A DNA stretch of 64,000 nucleotides, taken from the NCBI RefSeq assembly GCF_001293565.1, contig NZ_JXMU01000001.1, forward strand, positions 62,001-126,000, written 5' to 3'. The stretch comes from Ahrensia marina. GTDB lineage: Bacteria > Pseudomonadota > Alphaproteobacteria > Rhizobiales > Rhizobiaceae. Positions within the stretch are counted from its first letter, which is position 1; every line of letters starts with the position of its first letter. This document shows, in pieces, positions 35,907-44,539 of the stretch. The translations under genes were made by a program, and so were the position numbers. The notes below the pieces were generated by a model. That model had not been told where the DNA came from. It was given only the letters and a program-made list of their open reading frames with translations, and searched no databases.

Positions 35907-38900
35907 TCAGGCTCCCACTATCTCGTCTAAATCAAATTTGGCTGAATTACTGCGCGGCGTCCATAGGCCACGGTCAATTGCTTCATTAAGGCGTTCTGCC
36001 ATCTCATGCAGCGCATCGGGATTTTTAGCTGCAATGAATTCGCGCACAGCCTCATCGCCTAAAAATGCAGCGTAAACAGCATCGAAATGATGGTCTTTAA
36101 CCGCGCCGGTTGTTGCCGCAAACGCAAACATATAATCGACCGTCGCCGCCATTTCGAATGCGCCCTTATAACCGTGACGCATCACGCCCGCGATCCATTT
36201 CGGATTGACGACGCGCGCGCGAACCACGCGCCCGATTTCATCTTGCAATGTACGAATGACCGGCCGCTCGGGGCGCGAATGATCATTATGGTAGATGGTC
36301 GGCTGCTCGCCTTTAAGCTGCTCCACCGCTGCGCTCATCCCGCCTTCAAACTGATAGTAATCATCGGAATCAAGCAAATCATGTTCACGGTTATCTTGAT
36401 TTTGTACAACCGCTTCGACGCTTTTCAAACGCGTCTCGAAAATTCCGCGTGCGCCCTCACCTTCTGCTTTCGCCCCATAGGCATAAGAGCCCCAGACCAT
36501 ATAGGCTTCGGCAAGATCAGCCTTGTCGGTCCAGCCTCTTTCATCAATCAGCGCTTGCAGCCCCGCACCATAAGCGCCTGGTTTTGAACCAAAAACCCGA
36601 AAGCCGGATTGCGCTTTCGCTGCCGCCAAATCCATTCCCTTACCGGTGAGAGCAGTACACTCTTTGGCCATGCGCGTGGCAATCGGATTGTCCGTTTCAT
36701 CCTCCTCAAGCGCACCTATTGCACGTACCGCTTTATCAAAGAGCGCAATCTGATCCGGAAAGGCATCGCGGAAAAAGCCGGATATACGCAAAGTCACGTC
36801 AACACGCGGGCGTCCAAGCGCTGACGTTGGAACAATCTCGAAACCGGTAACGCGCCGCGATACACCATCCCAAATCGGCTTGGCACCAATGAGCGCAAGC
36901 GCCTGCGCAATATCGTCGCCGCCGGTACGCATATTGGACGTGCCCCATGCAGTTAGCGCAAAGCTCGTCGGCCACTCACCATTGTCCTGCATATAGCGGA
37001 CAATCAGAAGTTCGGCGGACTTCTTACCAAGCGCCCAAGCGGTTTCGGTAGGAACTGCGCGGGTATCAACGGAATAAAAATTCCGGCCTGTCGGCAAAAC
37101 ATCGGGCCGGCCACGCGTCGGCGCTCCTGATGGCCCCGGTTCAACAAACTGCCCGTTCATAGCCGTTAAAATGCCATCCAGTTCCGCCTGCCCGCATATT
37201 TCAACAGACGGCCTGATACGCGCATTGATCTCGCCAAGCACATGTTTAGTATTCTGCCATTGATCCTTGCAGGCAATTTCACCGCTAACCAATTGCGCTG
37301 CAAATAGCTCGATGCGTTCAATTGCATCGCCGTTCGTGCGCCAAACATCATCGCAAATATCGAGCAAAATTTGCGGCCTCGGCCCGTCCCAAGCTTCAGC
37401 AGGATTACAATCCAAAGGATCAAATCCGAGGGCAAAGTCAATCGCAATTGCCCGTTGAAGACTTGCGTCTTTTCCCTCACCGGCACCACGCGGCACGCGG
37501 GCCAGCGCCACGGTCAGATCATTCAAAAGACGCCCTTCCGGCACCTTGCCGAAAACATGCAAACCGTCACGGATCTGCATCTCTTTGAGATCACATAAAT
37601 AAGCATCGAGTTTTTCAAGCGCGGCATCATCGCGGTCCTGCTTGTCGATGCCCGCATCATAATCAAGACCAATATCGCGCACCAGTTCGAGTATGTTCTT
37701 CTTCAGCAGTTTTAACCGGCGCGGATCATTACCGGCTGCATCGTAATATTCATCAACCAGCGCTTCTAAATCTTTTAGAGGACCGTAAGTTTCAGCGCGG
37801 GTGAGCGGCGGTGTCAAATGGTCAATAATGACAGCCGACATACGCCGCTTCGCCTGCGTTCCCTCACCCGGATCATTGACGATAAACGGATAAATATGTG
37901 GCAGCGGACCGAATACAGCTTCGGGATAACAGGTCTCGGATAGCGCCAAGGCTTTGCCCGGCAGCCATTCCAAATTGCCATGTTTACCCATGTGAACAAC
38001 GGCATGGGCACCATAGATTTCGCGCAAATAAATATAAAACGCCAGATAGCCGTGCGGCGGCACAAGATCCGGCGAGTGATAGCTTTCTTTAGGATCAATA
38101 TTGTACCCGCGCGCCGGCTGAATGCCGACCAGTGTCTTGCCAAACCGCGCCAGAGGCAGTGCAAATTTTCCATCGGTGAAGAATGGATCGTTTTCCGGCG
38201 CGCCCCAGCGCGCATGAACTTCATCTTGAATCTGAACGGGAAGTTTTTCAAATACTGCCTTGTATTGATTCAAGGAAATTGTTTCGCGAATTTCCCTTGC
38301 ATCAATTGCGGCATTTGTCGGTCCTGCCTTTAAGTGATCAATCAGCGCATCACCGTCAGGTGGTACATCCCCGACATTATACCCCGCATCGCGCATAGCA
38401 CGCAAAACTTCGACAGTGCCGGCAGGCGTATCAAGGCCGACACCATTGGCAAGCCTGCCATCACGATTCGGGTAGTTGGCCAGCACAATGGCAATGTGTT
38501 TTTCTGCGTTGCGGCTGCGCTTGAGACGTGCCCATTTTTCTGCGAGATCAGCGACAAAATTAACGCGGTCATCAACGGGCCTGTGTGTAACAATATTGCA
38601 CTCGACCCGCTCGTTAAAGCGATCAGCCGACTTGAATGAAATCGCACGCGACAATACGCGACCATCGACTTCCGGCAAAGCGACATTCATCGCCAGATCA
38701 CGTGAATTGAGCCCTTGGTCGGACGCCCGCCAAGTTGCCTCATCAGAACTTGAAAGCACAATTTGCAGCACCGGTGCGCCTGTCGATTCCAGCGCTGTTT
38801 TTTTGCGGTCAGCACCGGGTGTCGACACCGCAAATCCGGTCGCGTTCAATACAACATCCGGCGCATGTTTTTCAAACAACTGCGAAACAGTCGCAACACT

Positions 38901-39602
38901 CACATCGTCTTTAAGGCTGGAGATATAGATTGGCAGCGGACGCACACCACGCGCTTGCAATGCCTTGCATAGCGCATGAATGGGCGCAGTTTGTCCTGAT
39001 TGCAGCAAAGCACGGTAAAAGATAATCGCGGCAGTCGGCTGACCTTTTTCGCCAGAATAAAGATCACCGAACAAACCTGCTTTGAGAAGCGGGCGCGCCT
39101 CCTCATCAATCGGTCGTCCGTCCACGACCGATTGGCAAGCATCCAGAAAGCTTTGCGCATTTGATGCTCCGCCCTGCACCAAAAACTGCCACAACGCCCA
39201 ATAATCGGAGGGCGACACAGTGGACAATTGCGCAAGCTCAGCGTCCGGTTTGTCATCACCGGGCAAGAGCGCAATGTTAACACCATGCTGCTGCGCCGCC
39301 ATCAGCAGCGCTTCAACGCCATAATTCCAATAGGCTTTTCCGCCTAACAGACGCGCGACAATCAACTTGGCTTTGTTGCCAGTGCGCTCCATCCACGTGT
39401 CAATCGACATCGGATGCTTGAGCTGAAGCATATTGGCGAGCCGGAGATTATCGCATTTTACGGCATCGGCGGCCGCCGCAAGACTGGCAAGTTCGGTATC
39501 GGCAGATGACAGGACGCAAATATCAGCAGGCGATTGACCAAGATCAATCGCCTCCCCGTCACCGTCCGTCAGCGACCCTTTTTGCGCCAGCAATAAATGC
39601 AT
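35907..39602 (-). CDS. cobN: Cobaltochelatase large subunit (CobN)
   Basis: A 1231-residue magnesium-chelatase-H-type subunit that, with CobS and CobT, inserts cobalt into hydrogenobyrinate a,c-diamide at the cost of ATP. Recognisable blocks include 'HMGKHGNLEWLPGKALALS' near residue 545 and 'TSNMRTGGDDIAQALALIG' near 900. CobS and CobT are not in the window. The gene begins six bases after cobW. Confidence 0.94.
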   Translation of the reverse strand: MHLLLAQKGSLTDGDGEAIDLGQSPADICVLSSADTELASLAAAADAVKCDNLRLANMLQLKHPMSIDTWMERTGNKAKLIVARLLGGKAYWNYGVEALLMAAQQHGVNIALLPGDDKPDAELAQLSTVSPSDYWALWQFLVQGGASNAQSFLDACQSVVDGRPIDEEARPLLKAGLFGDLYSGEKGQPTAAIIFYRALLQSGQTAPIHALCKALQARGVRPLPIYISSLKDDVSVATVSQLFEKHAPDVVLNATGFAVSTPGADRKKTALESTGAPVLQIVLSSSDEATWRASDQGLNSRDLAMNVALPEVDGRVLSRAISFKSADRFNERVECNIVTHRPVDDRVNFVADLAEKWARLKRSRNAEKHIAIVLANYPNRDGRLANGVGLDTPAGTVEVLRAMRDAGYNVGDVPPDGDALIDHLKAGPTNAAIDAREIRETISLNQYKAVFEKLPVQIQDEVHARWGAPENDPFFTDGKFALPLARFGKTLVGIQPARGYNIDPKESYHSPDLVPPHGYLAFYIYLREIYGAHAVVHMGKHGNLEWLPGKALALSETCYPEAVFGPLPHIYPFIVNDPGEGTQAKRRMSAVIIDHLTPPLTRAETYGPLKDLEALVDEYYDAAGNDPRRLKLLKKNILELVRDIGLDYDAGIDKQDRDDAALEKLDAYLCDLKEMQIRDGLHVFGKVPEGRLLNDLTVALARVPRGAGEGKDASLQRAIAIDFALGFDPLDCNPAEAWDGPRPQILLDICDDVWRTNGDAIERIELFAAQLVSGEIACKDQWQNTKHVLGEINARIRPSVEICGQAELDGILTAMNGQFVEPGPSGAPTRGRPDVLPTGRNFYSVDTRAVPTETAWALGKKSAELLIVRYMQDNGEWPTSFALTAWGTSNMRTGGDDIAQALALIGAKPIWDGVSRRVTGFEIVPTSALGRPRVDVTLRISGFFRDAFPDQIALFDKAVRAIGALEEDETDNPIATRMAKECTALTGKGMDLAAAKAQSGFRVFGSKPGAYGAGLQALIDERGWTDKADLAEAYMVWGSYAYGAKAEGEGARGIFETRLKSVEAVVQNQDNREHDLLDSDDYYQFEGGMSAAVEQLKGEQPTIYHNDHSRPERPVIRTLQDEIGRVVRARVVNPKWIAGVMRHGYKGAFEMAATVDYMFAFAATTGAVKDHHFDAVYAAFLGDEAVREFIAAKNPDALHEMAERLNEAIDRGLWTPRSNSAKFDLDEIVGA

Positions 39603-39608
39603 ATTGGC

Positions 39609-40658
39609 TTAAGCCGCCGCTTTGATTTGTTCAGCGATTGCGGTTTGATCCAGATCATGCAGGCCAATCACGACTAGGCGTGATGACGGCTTTTCACCGG
39701 CCTGCCAGGCCCGGTCAAAATAAGTCTCAATCCGCTGCCCGACCGCCTGAACGACCAGCCGCATTGGTTTGCCTGGCACCGCACAAAAGCCTTTCAGACG
39801 GAGTACATCGTGATCCGCAATGATGGATTTCAGCCCTGCAATAAACTTGTCTGTATCGGCAATTTCGCCTGTCTCAACGATGAAACTTTCAAACTCGTCA
39901 TGATCGTGCTCATGGCCGTCAGCATGGTGCAGTTCATGATGGGATTTGCGATTAACAATGTCGTCTTCTGTCGCCGCGCCCATGCCAAGCAGCACTTCAA
40001 TCGGCAGATCACCATGTTTCGCGGATATAATTTTCAAAGTCCGGTCTGTCTGGCTTTGAACATTGGTTTTCACAGCCGCAAGACGTTTCGTATCGATCAA
40101 ATCTGTCTTGTTGAGGACAACCATATCGGCGGCGCGGATTTGATCCTCGAACAATTCTTCCAACGGGCTTTCATGGTCAAGCTCTTCATCGGCGGCGCGT
40201 TGCGCATCCAGCTTGTCGTGATCATGCGCGAAACGCCCTTCAGACACGGCAGCGGCGTCAATGACAGTCACAACGCCGTCAACGGTGACCTGTGTTTTAA
40301 TTTCAGGCCAGTTAAATGCGGCCACCAATGGCTGCGGCAATGCCAGGCCGGAAGTTTCAATAATAATATGATCAGGGCGGTTTTCGCGCTCTAACAGTTT
40401 TTCCATCGTTGGAATGAAGTCGTCGGCTACCGTACAGCAAATACAGCCATTATTCAGTTCAACAATGTCATCTTCCGTGCAGGTCTCATCACCACAGCCT
40501 TTCAGAACATCGCCATCAACGCCCAGATCACCAAATTCGTTGATGATAAGCGCAATGCGTTTGCCTTTTGCGTTTTGCAGCAAATTGCGGATCATCGTTG
40601 TCTTGCCTGCACCCAAAAAGCCGGTAATCACCGTGGCAGGAATTTTTGCATTGAGCAT
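39609..40658 (-). CDS. cobW: Cobalamin biosynthesis GTPase/metallochaperone (CobW)
   Basis: A 349-residue COG0523 GTPase. P-loop 'GFLGAGKTTMIRNLL' at about residue 13, the metal-binding CxCC motif in 'NNGCICCTV' near residue 72, and a His/Asp-rich internal segment ('HHELHHADGHEHDHDE', about 240) are visible. CobW proteins deliver cobalt, probably to the CobNST chelatase, which fits its position immediately before cobN. Confidence 0.93.
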   Translation of the reverse strand: MLNAKIPATVITGFLGAGKTTMIRNLLQNAKGKRIALIINEFGDLGVDGDVLKGCGDETCTEDDIVELNNGCICCTVADDFIPTMEKLLERENRPDHIIIETSGLALPQPLVAAFNWPEIKTQVTVDGVVTVIDAAAVSEGRFAHDHDKLDAQRAADEELDHESPLEELFEDQIRAADMVVLNKTDLIDTKRLAAVKTNVQSQTDRTLKIISAKHGDLPIEVLLGMGAATEDDIVNRKSHHELHHADGHEHDHDEFESFIVETGEIADTDKFIAGLKSIIADHDVLRLKGFCAVPGKPMRLVVQAVGQRIETYFDRAWQAGEKPSSRLVVIGLHDLDQTAIAEQIKAAA

Positions 40659-40661
40659 GGT

Positions 40662-41201
40662 TTAACCCTTCATTTTCAGCGGCAGTCCCGCTGCGATAAA
40701 ATAAACTTCATCCGCCATAGCGGCTATTTCCTGGTGTAGTCGTCCTGCATGATCACGAAACGCACGTGCCATGTCGTTTTCAGGCACAATGCCTAACCCC
40801 ACCTCATTGCTGACTAGCACAACCGGCGCTTTCATGTCCTGCAACACGGCACACAAGCTTTGTGAACGCGCTGCAATATCGGCCTTAGCCATCATAAGGT
40901 TGGTGACCCACAAAGTGAGGCAATCCACGAGAATGATGTGGCTTTCATCATCTGCTGCGGTCAATGCAGATTCCAGATCATCCGGTGCTTCAATATTAGT
41001 CCAAATAGACGAGCGCCGTTCTTTATGGGTGTTGATGCGCGCGCGCATTTCATCATCCCAGGCTTGCGACGTTGCAATGTAATAAGGAGAAAGGCCGCTT
41101 TCCAATACGTGATTTTCAGCAAATGTAGACTTACCGGACCGCGCACCGCCCAAAACAAGCATGGTGCTGCTTTTGGTTTTTATTTCGGAGACTGTACTCA
41201 T
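40662..41201 (-). CDS. cobP: Adenosylcobinamide kinase/guanylyltransferase (CobP/CobU)
   Basis: A 179-residue bifunctional enzyme with P-loop '[14 protein letters not shown]' (about residue 17), '[23 protein letters not shown]' and '[12 protein letters not shown]'. It phosphorylates adenosylcobinamide and transfers GMP to it. It is the first gene after the cobalamin riboswitch; cobW follows three bases later. Confidence 0.93.
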   Translation of the reverse strand: MSTVSEIKTKSSTMLVLGGARSGKSTFAENHVLESGLSPYYIATSQAWDDEMRARINTHKERRSSIWTNIEAPDDLESALTAADDESHIILVDCLTLWVTNLMMAKADIAARSQSLCAVLQDMKAPVVLVSNEVGLGIVPENDMARAFRDHAGRLHQEIAAMADEVYFIAAGLPLKMKG

Positions 41202-41327
41202 CGTCGGTTCATCTCGTTGCGTTTAAGCAAGCGCATTGAACGAACCTAAAAGCGGGTGCTTGCTCTGCGCAAATAAACCGCATCTGGCCCGATACAGGAC
41301 GCCCGCCCTATCAGATCAATCGCAAAG

Positions 41328-41526
41328 GCAGGTCTCCTGGCTCATGGTTTGTCCGGCACATCTACCTTCCCGGGCTATTCCAGTGGTGTCTTGTTAAAGA
41401 CGCGGTGTGCTAACCATTCTACAGTCGCGGGGTCGGCCGTGATAAAGGTGCCCGATTTGGGTTCACCCGTCACATTCCCTTTTCATCCAAAAACACATCT
41501 GGGTTTTCAGAATCATTGCGGGCCGA
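41328..41526 (-). promoter_or_regulatory. Cobalamin riboswitch controlling cobP-cobW-cobN-cobO
   Basis: Read on the minus strand, all hallmarks occur in order: GATGAAAAGGGAA, then CCCCGCGACTGTA, a CACTGG element, CCGGGAAGG, and finally the B12 box GAGCCAGGAGACCTGCC (41331-41347). The aptamer lies about 130 bases before the cobP ATG and is expected to shut off expression when adenosylcobalamin is plentiful. Confidence 0.93.
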
Positions 41527-41555
41527 CATTAGGTCTTTGTTGCAAGCAACGTCAA
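41527..41555 (-). promoter_or_regulatory. Promoter of the riboswitch-led cobP operon
   Basis: On the minus strand TTGACG (41555-41550) and CTAATG (41532-41527) are separated by exactly 17 bases, immediately upstream of the riboswitch aptamer. This places an independent promoter between cobQ and cobP, in the short space after the cobQ stop codon. Confidence 0.55.
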
Positions 41556-41570
41556 TCAAATTGAATCGTA

Positions 41571-43049
41571 TCAGACAGATTTTTGCTCAAAGGATTTTGC
41601 GACGTCCAGAATTGCATCAATATCCAGCAATTTTTCCAAACGTTCTGCCAGTTCATCAAGCGTCTTTTCAATAGCGGCCAAATGATCACCGCCAGCAGAC
41701 GCTACTCCAAAGCTTTCAAGCCAAGCGCGCCTAAATACGCCACTGTCGAAAAAGCCATGCAGATAGGTACCCATGACTTTACTATCAGCACTCATCGCCC
41801 CGTCCGGCCGGCCATCGATCATGCTGGTCGGACGCTGACAATCAGGGCCGGTCGTTTCACCAATGTGAATTTCATAACCATTGAACGGCACGTCAAATAG
41901 CGGGCTATGAGCGCTTACATTGCGCACATTCTTTTTTGCCTGCATGACCGTTTCAATATTCAAAAGACCGAGACCATCAACGACGCTGGCGGAACCTTCA
42001 ATACCATCAGGGTCCGCAATTCTCCGGCCAAGCATTTGATACCCGCCACAAATGCCAATGATATGACCGCCGCGCTTGGCATGGGCATGTAATTGTTCAT
42101 CCCAGCCATTGGCGCGCAGACAAGCCAAGTCGGAAATCGTGGATTTAGAGCCAGGCAGAATAACAATCTGCGCCTCGGCAGGAATCAAATCACCCTTGCG
42201 GATAAAACTGACATCCACATCATCTTCGGCAATCAGCGGGTCGAAATCATCAAAATTGGAGATCCTATCGGTTACCAGCACCGCAATTTGGAGCGACTTG
42301 CCGGATGCTGCCCGCACCAAAGTTTCCAACGCCATGGAATCTTCCGCAGGCAGCTTTCCTGCCTCTTCCAGCCAAGGCACGACACCGAAGTTCCGCCATC
42401 CGGTAAAATCAGTAATTGCAGTCAGGCCATCATCAAACAATGAAACATCGCCGCGAAATTTGTTGATCAAAAACCCTGCGATCATCGCGCGGTCCTGATC
42501 AGGTAAAATTGTGTGTGTGCCCACAAGCGATGCAATCACCCCGCCCCGATCAACATCGCCAACCAAAACAACAGGCACTTGGGCACGGGTTGCAAACCCC
42601 ATATTGGCAATATCGCCTGCCCGTAAATTGATTTCGGCGGGCGAACCGGCACCCTCAACAACAACAATGTCGGCTTGCTGTTTGAGTGTGTTAAAGCTGT
42701 CTAAAACAGCATCAAGCAATTTGGGTTTTAGTTTTTGATAATCTCGCCCCTTTGCATTGCCGGTAACTTTGCCATGTACGACAACCTGGCTGCCGACTTC
42801 GGATTGCGGTTTTAAAAGAACCGGATTCATATGAATACTAGGCGCAACGCCACATGCCAGAGCCTGCAGCCATTGGGCACGTCCGATTTCACCGCCATCA
42901 TCGGCAACTGCGGCATTGTTCGACATATTTTGCGGCTTGAACGGAAGCACATTCATGCCGCGGTTTTTCAAAGCACGGCAAAGACCGGCGACCAATACGG
43001 TCTTGCCGACATCCGAGCCTGTTCCCTGCAACATGATAGAAAGTGTCAT
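41571..43049 (-). CDS. cobQ: Cobyric acid synthase (CobQ)
   Basis: A 492-residue glutamine amidotransferase that amidates side chains b, d, e and g of adenosylcobyrinate a,c-diamide. N-terminal P-loop-like 'MLQGTGSDVGKTVLVAGLCRAL' and C-terminal glutaminase with Cys in 'GICGGYQMLG' near residue 335 and 'GYEIHIGET' near 390. I take the ATG at 43049; a TTG-initiated frame from 43067 adds six residues. No clear ribosome-binding site is visible for either. Confidence 0.92.
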   Translation of the reverse strand: MTLSIMLQGTGSDVGKTVLVAGLCRALKNRGMNVLPFKPQNMSNNAAVADDGGEIGRAQWLQALACGVAPSIHMNPVLLKPQSEVGSQVVVHGKVTGNAKGRDYQKLKPKLLDAVLDSFNTLKQQADIVVVEGAGSPAEINLRAGDIANMGFATRAQVPVVLVGDVDRGGVIASLVGTHTILPDQDRAMIAGFLINKFRGDVSLFDDGLTAITDFTGWRNFGVVPWLEEAGKLPAEDSMALETLVRAASGKSLQIAVLVTDRISNFDDFDPLIAEDDVDVSFIRKGDLIPAEAQIVILPGSKSTISDLACLRANGWDEQLHAHAKRGGHIIGICGGYQMLGRRIADPDGIEGSASVVDGLGLLNIETVMQAKKNVRNVSAHSPLFDVPFNGYEIHIGETTGPDCQRPTSMIDGRPDGAMSADSKVMGTYLHGFFDSGVFRRAWLESFGVASAGGDHLAAIEKTLDELAERLEKLLDIDAILDVAKSFEQKSV

Positions 43050-43149
43050 GCCAGTCGCGTAGCCCAATTTAGAGCGACCGAAAAGGCAAATATTTGCCGA
43101 CCTAAAAGAAGATTATCGCTGACTATTACTTTAAAGAGGCGATTGGATA

Positions 43150-43188
43150 AATAAAAACCGCATTGCAACCATGTGTTGCAATGCGGTT
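43150..43188 (-). terminator. Strong rho-independent terminator (minus strand)
   Basis: Fourteen perfectly paired bases (AACCGCATTGCAAC / GTTGCAATGCGGTT) with a five-base loop, followed on the minus strand by TTTTTATTTAT. No annotated gene ends just before it on that strand, so it must close an unannotated transcript or act as an attenuator. Confidence 0.75.
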
Positions 43189-43330
43189 AGTACTCAAAAC
43201 GTGCCACAAATACGCGTGGCGAAAATACTCTCCGGTACGCAGTACCTGATCCGGAGCAGGCTGTTTGAAACGCCTTGCCTAACATTCATAAACACACATC
43301 GTTACCACGAGGTTATTGAGACCTTAAGCA
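43150..43330 (-). ncRNA. Candidate small RNA ending in a strong terminator
   Basis: The 419-base gap between cobQ and the DUF922 gene holds no plausible gene. Read leftward it contains a GTACC/GGTAC hairpin nested in CTCCGG/CCGGAG arms (43230-43256), a GCCAC/GTGGC hairpin (43203-43220), and then a 14-bp perfect stem with T run at 43150-43188. Ordered hairpins closed by a terminator are typical of a trans-acting small RNA. The 5' end is approximate. It could instead be a transcription-attenuating leader of cobQ, which begins 100 bases further on. Confidence 0.4.
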
Positions 43331-43468
43331 AGTCTAAATTTCGAACTTTTTTTGAGTTTTTTTGTTTACATTTGTTAACGAACTTCACCATGTCGGTCAC
43401 GTTTTGTAATTCTTGCATTGATATTGTGCGGCAAGTGCTCAATGCTGCTGGAAACCAGAGGAGCATGA

Positions 43469-44053
43469 ATGATCACCTTCACGGCGATAAATCCGATATT
43501 GCGCAAAAGCTGTATTTTTGTTGCCCTAGCGTCACTTGTTGGATGCGTGAGCACAAGCCCTGCCATCAAAACAAGTTTCTACACTGTGAACGGATTAACA
43601 GGCGCACAAATCGACCGTGAGCTTCGCGCCAAGGGGCCATTGGACGGCCATGCCTTGGCCTCCGCGGCCATCAGTTTTGAACCGGTTTCAGTATTGCAAG
43701 AATCGTCCAAAGACGGGTGCCGGTTCAAGACGGCAAAATTCCGCGTAAAGGCCAATCTTACACTACCACGCTGGGCAGAAAGACGCTCATCAAAAGATCA
43801 GAATCTGCGCCGCGCATGGGACGGGCTTTCAAAATACGCAAAGCTTCATGAAGAAATGCACGTTAAAATTGCAGAGCAGTACGCCAAGCAAATGGGCGAC
43901 AGCCTGATGGATCTGCCGACACATAAAACATGCGAGAAATTGGATAAGGTGGCTGAAAAAGCATTTAAGGGCTTGCTACGCGATCATGATCGCGCACAAA
44001 GACGCTTTGATGCGATTGAACAAAAACGTCTGGCAGCGCTTTTCGCAGAATAG
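43469..44053 (+). CDS. DUF922-family putative Zn-dependent protease lipoprotein
   Basis: A 194-residue exported protein. The N-terminus ends in a lipobox-like 'SLVGC' with Cys26, suggesting a lipoprotein. The domain pattern 'TSFYTVNGLTGAQIDRELRAKGP' and the HExxH zinc motif in 'KLHEEMHVKIAEQYA' near residue 129 match DUF922 predicted secreted proteases. GAGGAG precedes the ATG at 43469. Substrate unknown. Confidence 0.8.
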   Translation: MITFTAINPILRKSCIFVALASLVGCVSTSPAIKTSFYTVNGLTGAQIDRELRAKGPLDGHALASAAISFEPVSVLQESSKDGCRFKTAKFRVKANLTLPRWAERRSSKDQNLRRAWDGLSKYAKLHEEMHVKIAEQYAKQMGDSLMDLPTHKTCEKLDKVAEKAFKGLLRDHDRAQRRFDAIEQKRLAALFAE

Positions 44054-44059
44054 TCAGGG

Positions 44060-44452
44060 CTATTTCTTGGGTTTCTGCAATCTTTTATAGTTTGCGCGGA
44101 CACGTTTGGCCATCGGCTCTATGCCGGCGTCTGATATCTTTTGGAATGACTTGGATGCTGCGTGGATCGTTAGCAACTCACCGCGCATAGTCGTGGCAAC
44201 CAGCGAACCCCACGCCGAAATCAATTCAGCTTGCGTTGCATGAATACCTTCCACGAAGGCATCTGTTTTTTCTGATAGCGCCAATGCACCTTCGCCGCCA
44301 CGTCTGCTGTTTGCAGAAATCCAAGGGGTTGCAATTTCATAAGCCAGCGCTGGCATCCGCATGGCAATCACCCACGGCGCAAGCATTGCAATATCCATGC
44401 CGGAAGAACGGCCTGTTCCATATATGTTAAAAAAGCTGGCAGGCGTAAACAT
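44060..44452 (-). CDS. Phasin-like polyhydroxyalkanoate granule protein
   Basis: A 130-residue protein with an amphipathic, Ala-rich helical core ('ALALSEKTDAFVEGIHATQAELISAWGSLV', residues about 57-86) and a basic C-terminal tail ('RVRANYKRLQKPKK'), as in small phasins coating PHA granules. Family match by eye is moderate, but it is reinforced by a perfect PhaR-type operator (CTGC-N3-GCAG) 64-74 bases upstream. CGGAG precedes the ATG. Confidence 0.6.
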   Translation of the reverse strand: MFTPASFFNIYGTGRSSGMDIAMLAPWVIAMRMPALAYEIATPWISANSRRGGEGALALSEKTDAFVEGIHATQAELISAWGSLVATTMRGELLTIHAASKSFQKISDAGIEPMAKRVRANYKRLQKPKK

Positions 44453-44486
44453 CGTGATCTCCGATCGTAGGAGTCACAAATAATAT

Positions 44487-44527
44487 TGCAGCGCAGCAAA
44501 ATCAAGCTCAATGCGCTGCAACGCAGC
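44487..44527 (-). promoter_or_regulatory. PhaR-type operator region
   Basis: CTGCAACGCAG (44516-44526) is a perfect CTGC-N3-GCAG palindrome, the pattern reported for the PHA-responsive repressor PhaR of Paracoccus denitrificans. A related GC-rich half (TGCAGCGCAGCA, 44487-44498) lies 18 bases away. Both lie 35-75 bases before the phasin-like gene. Confidence 0.6.
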
Positions 44528-44539
44528 AATTAAATATTC

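Noticed and set aside
43190-43330. Second cobalamin riboswitch before cobQ
   Set aside because: The segment has hairpins and a terminator but lacks the B12 box and other conserved blocks present at 41328-41526.
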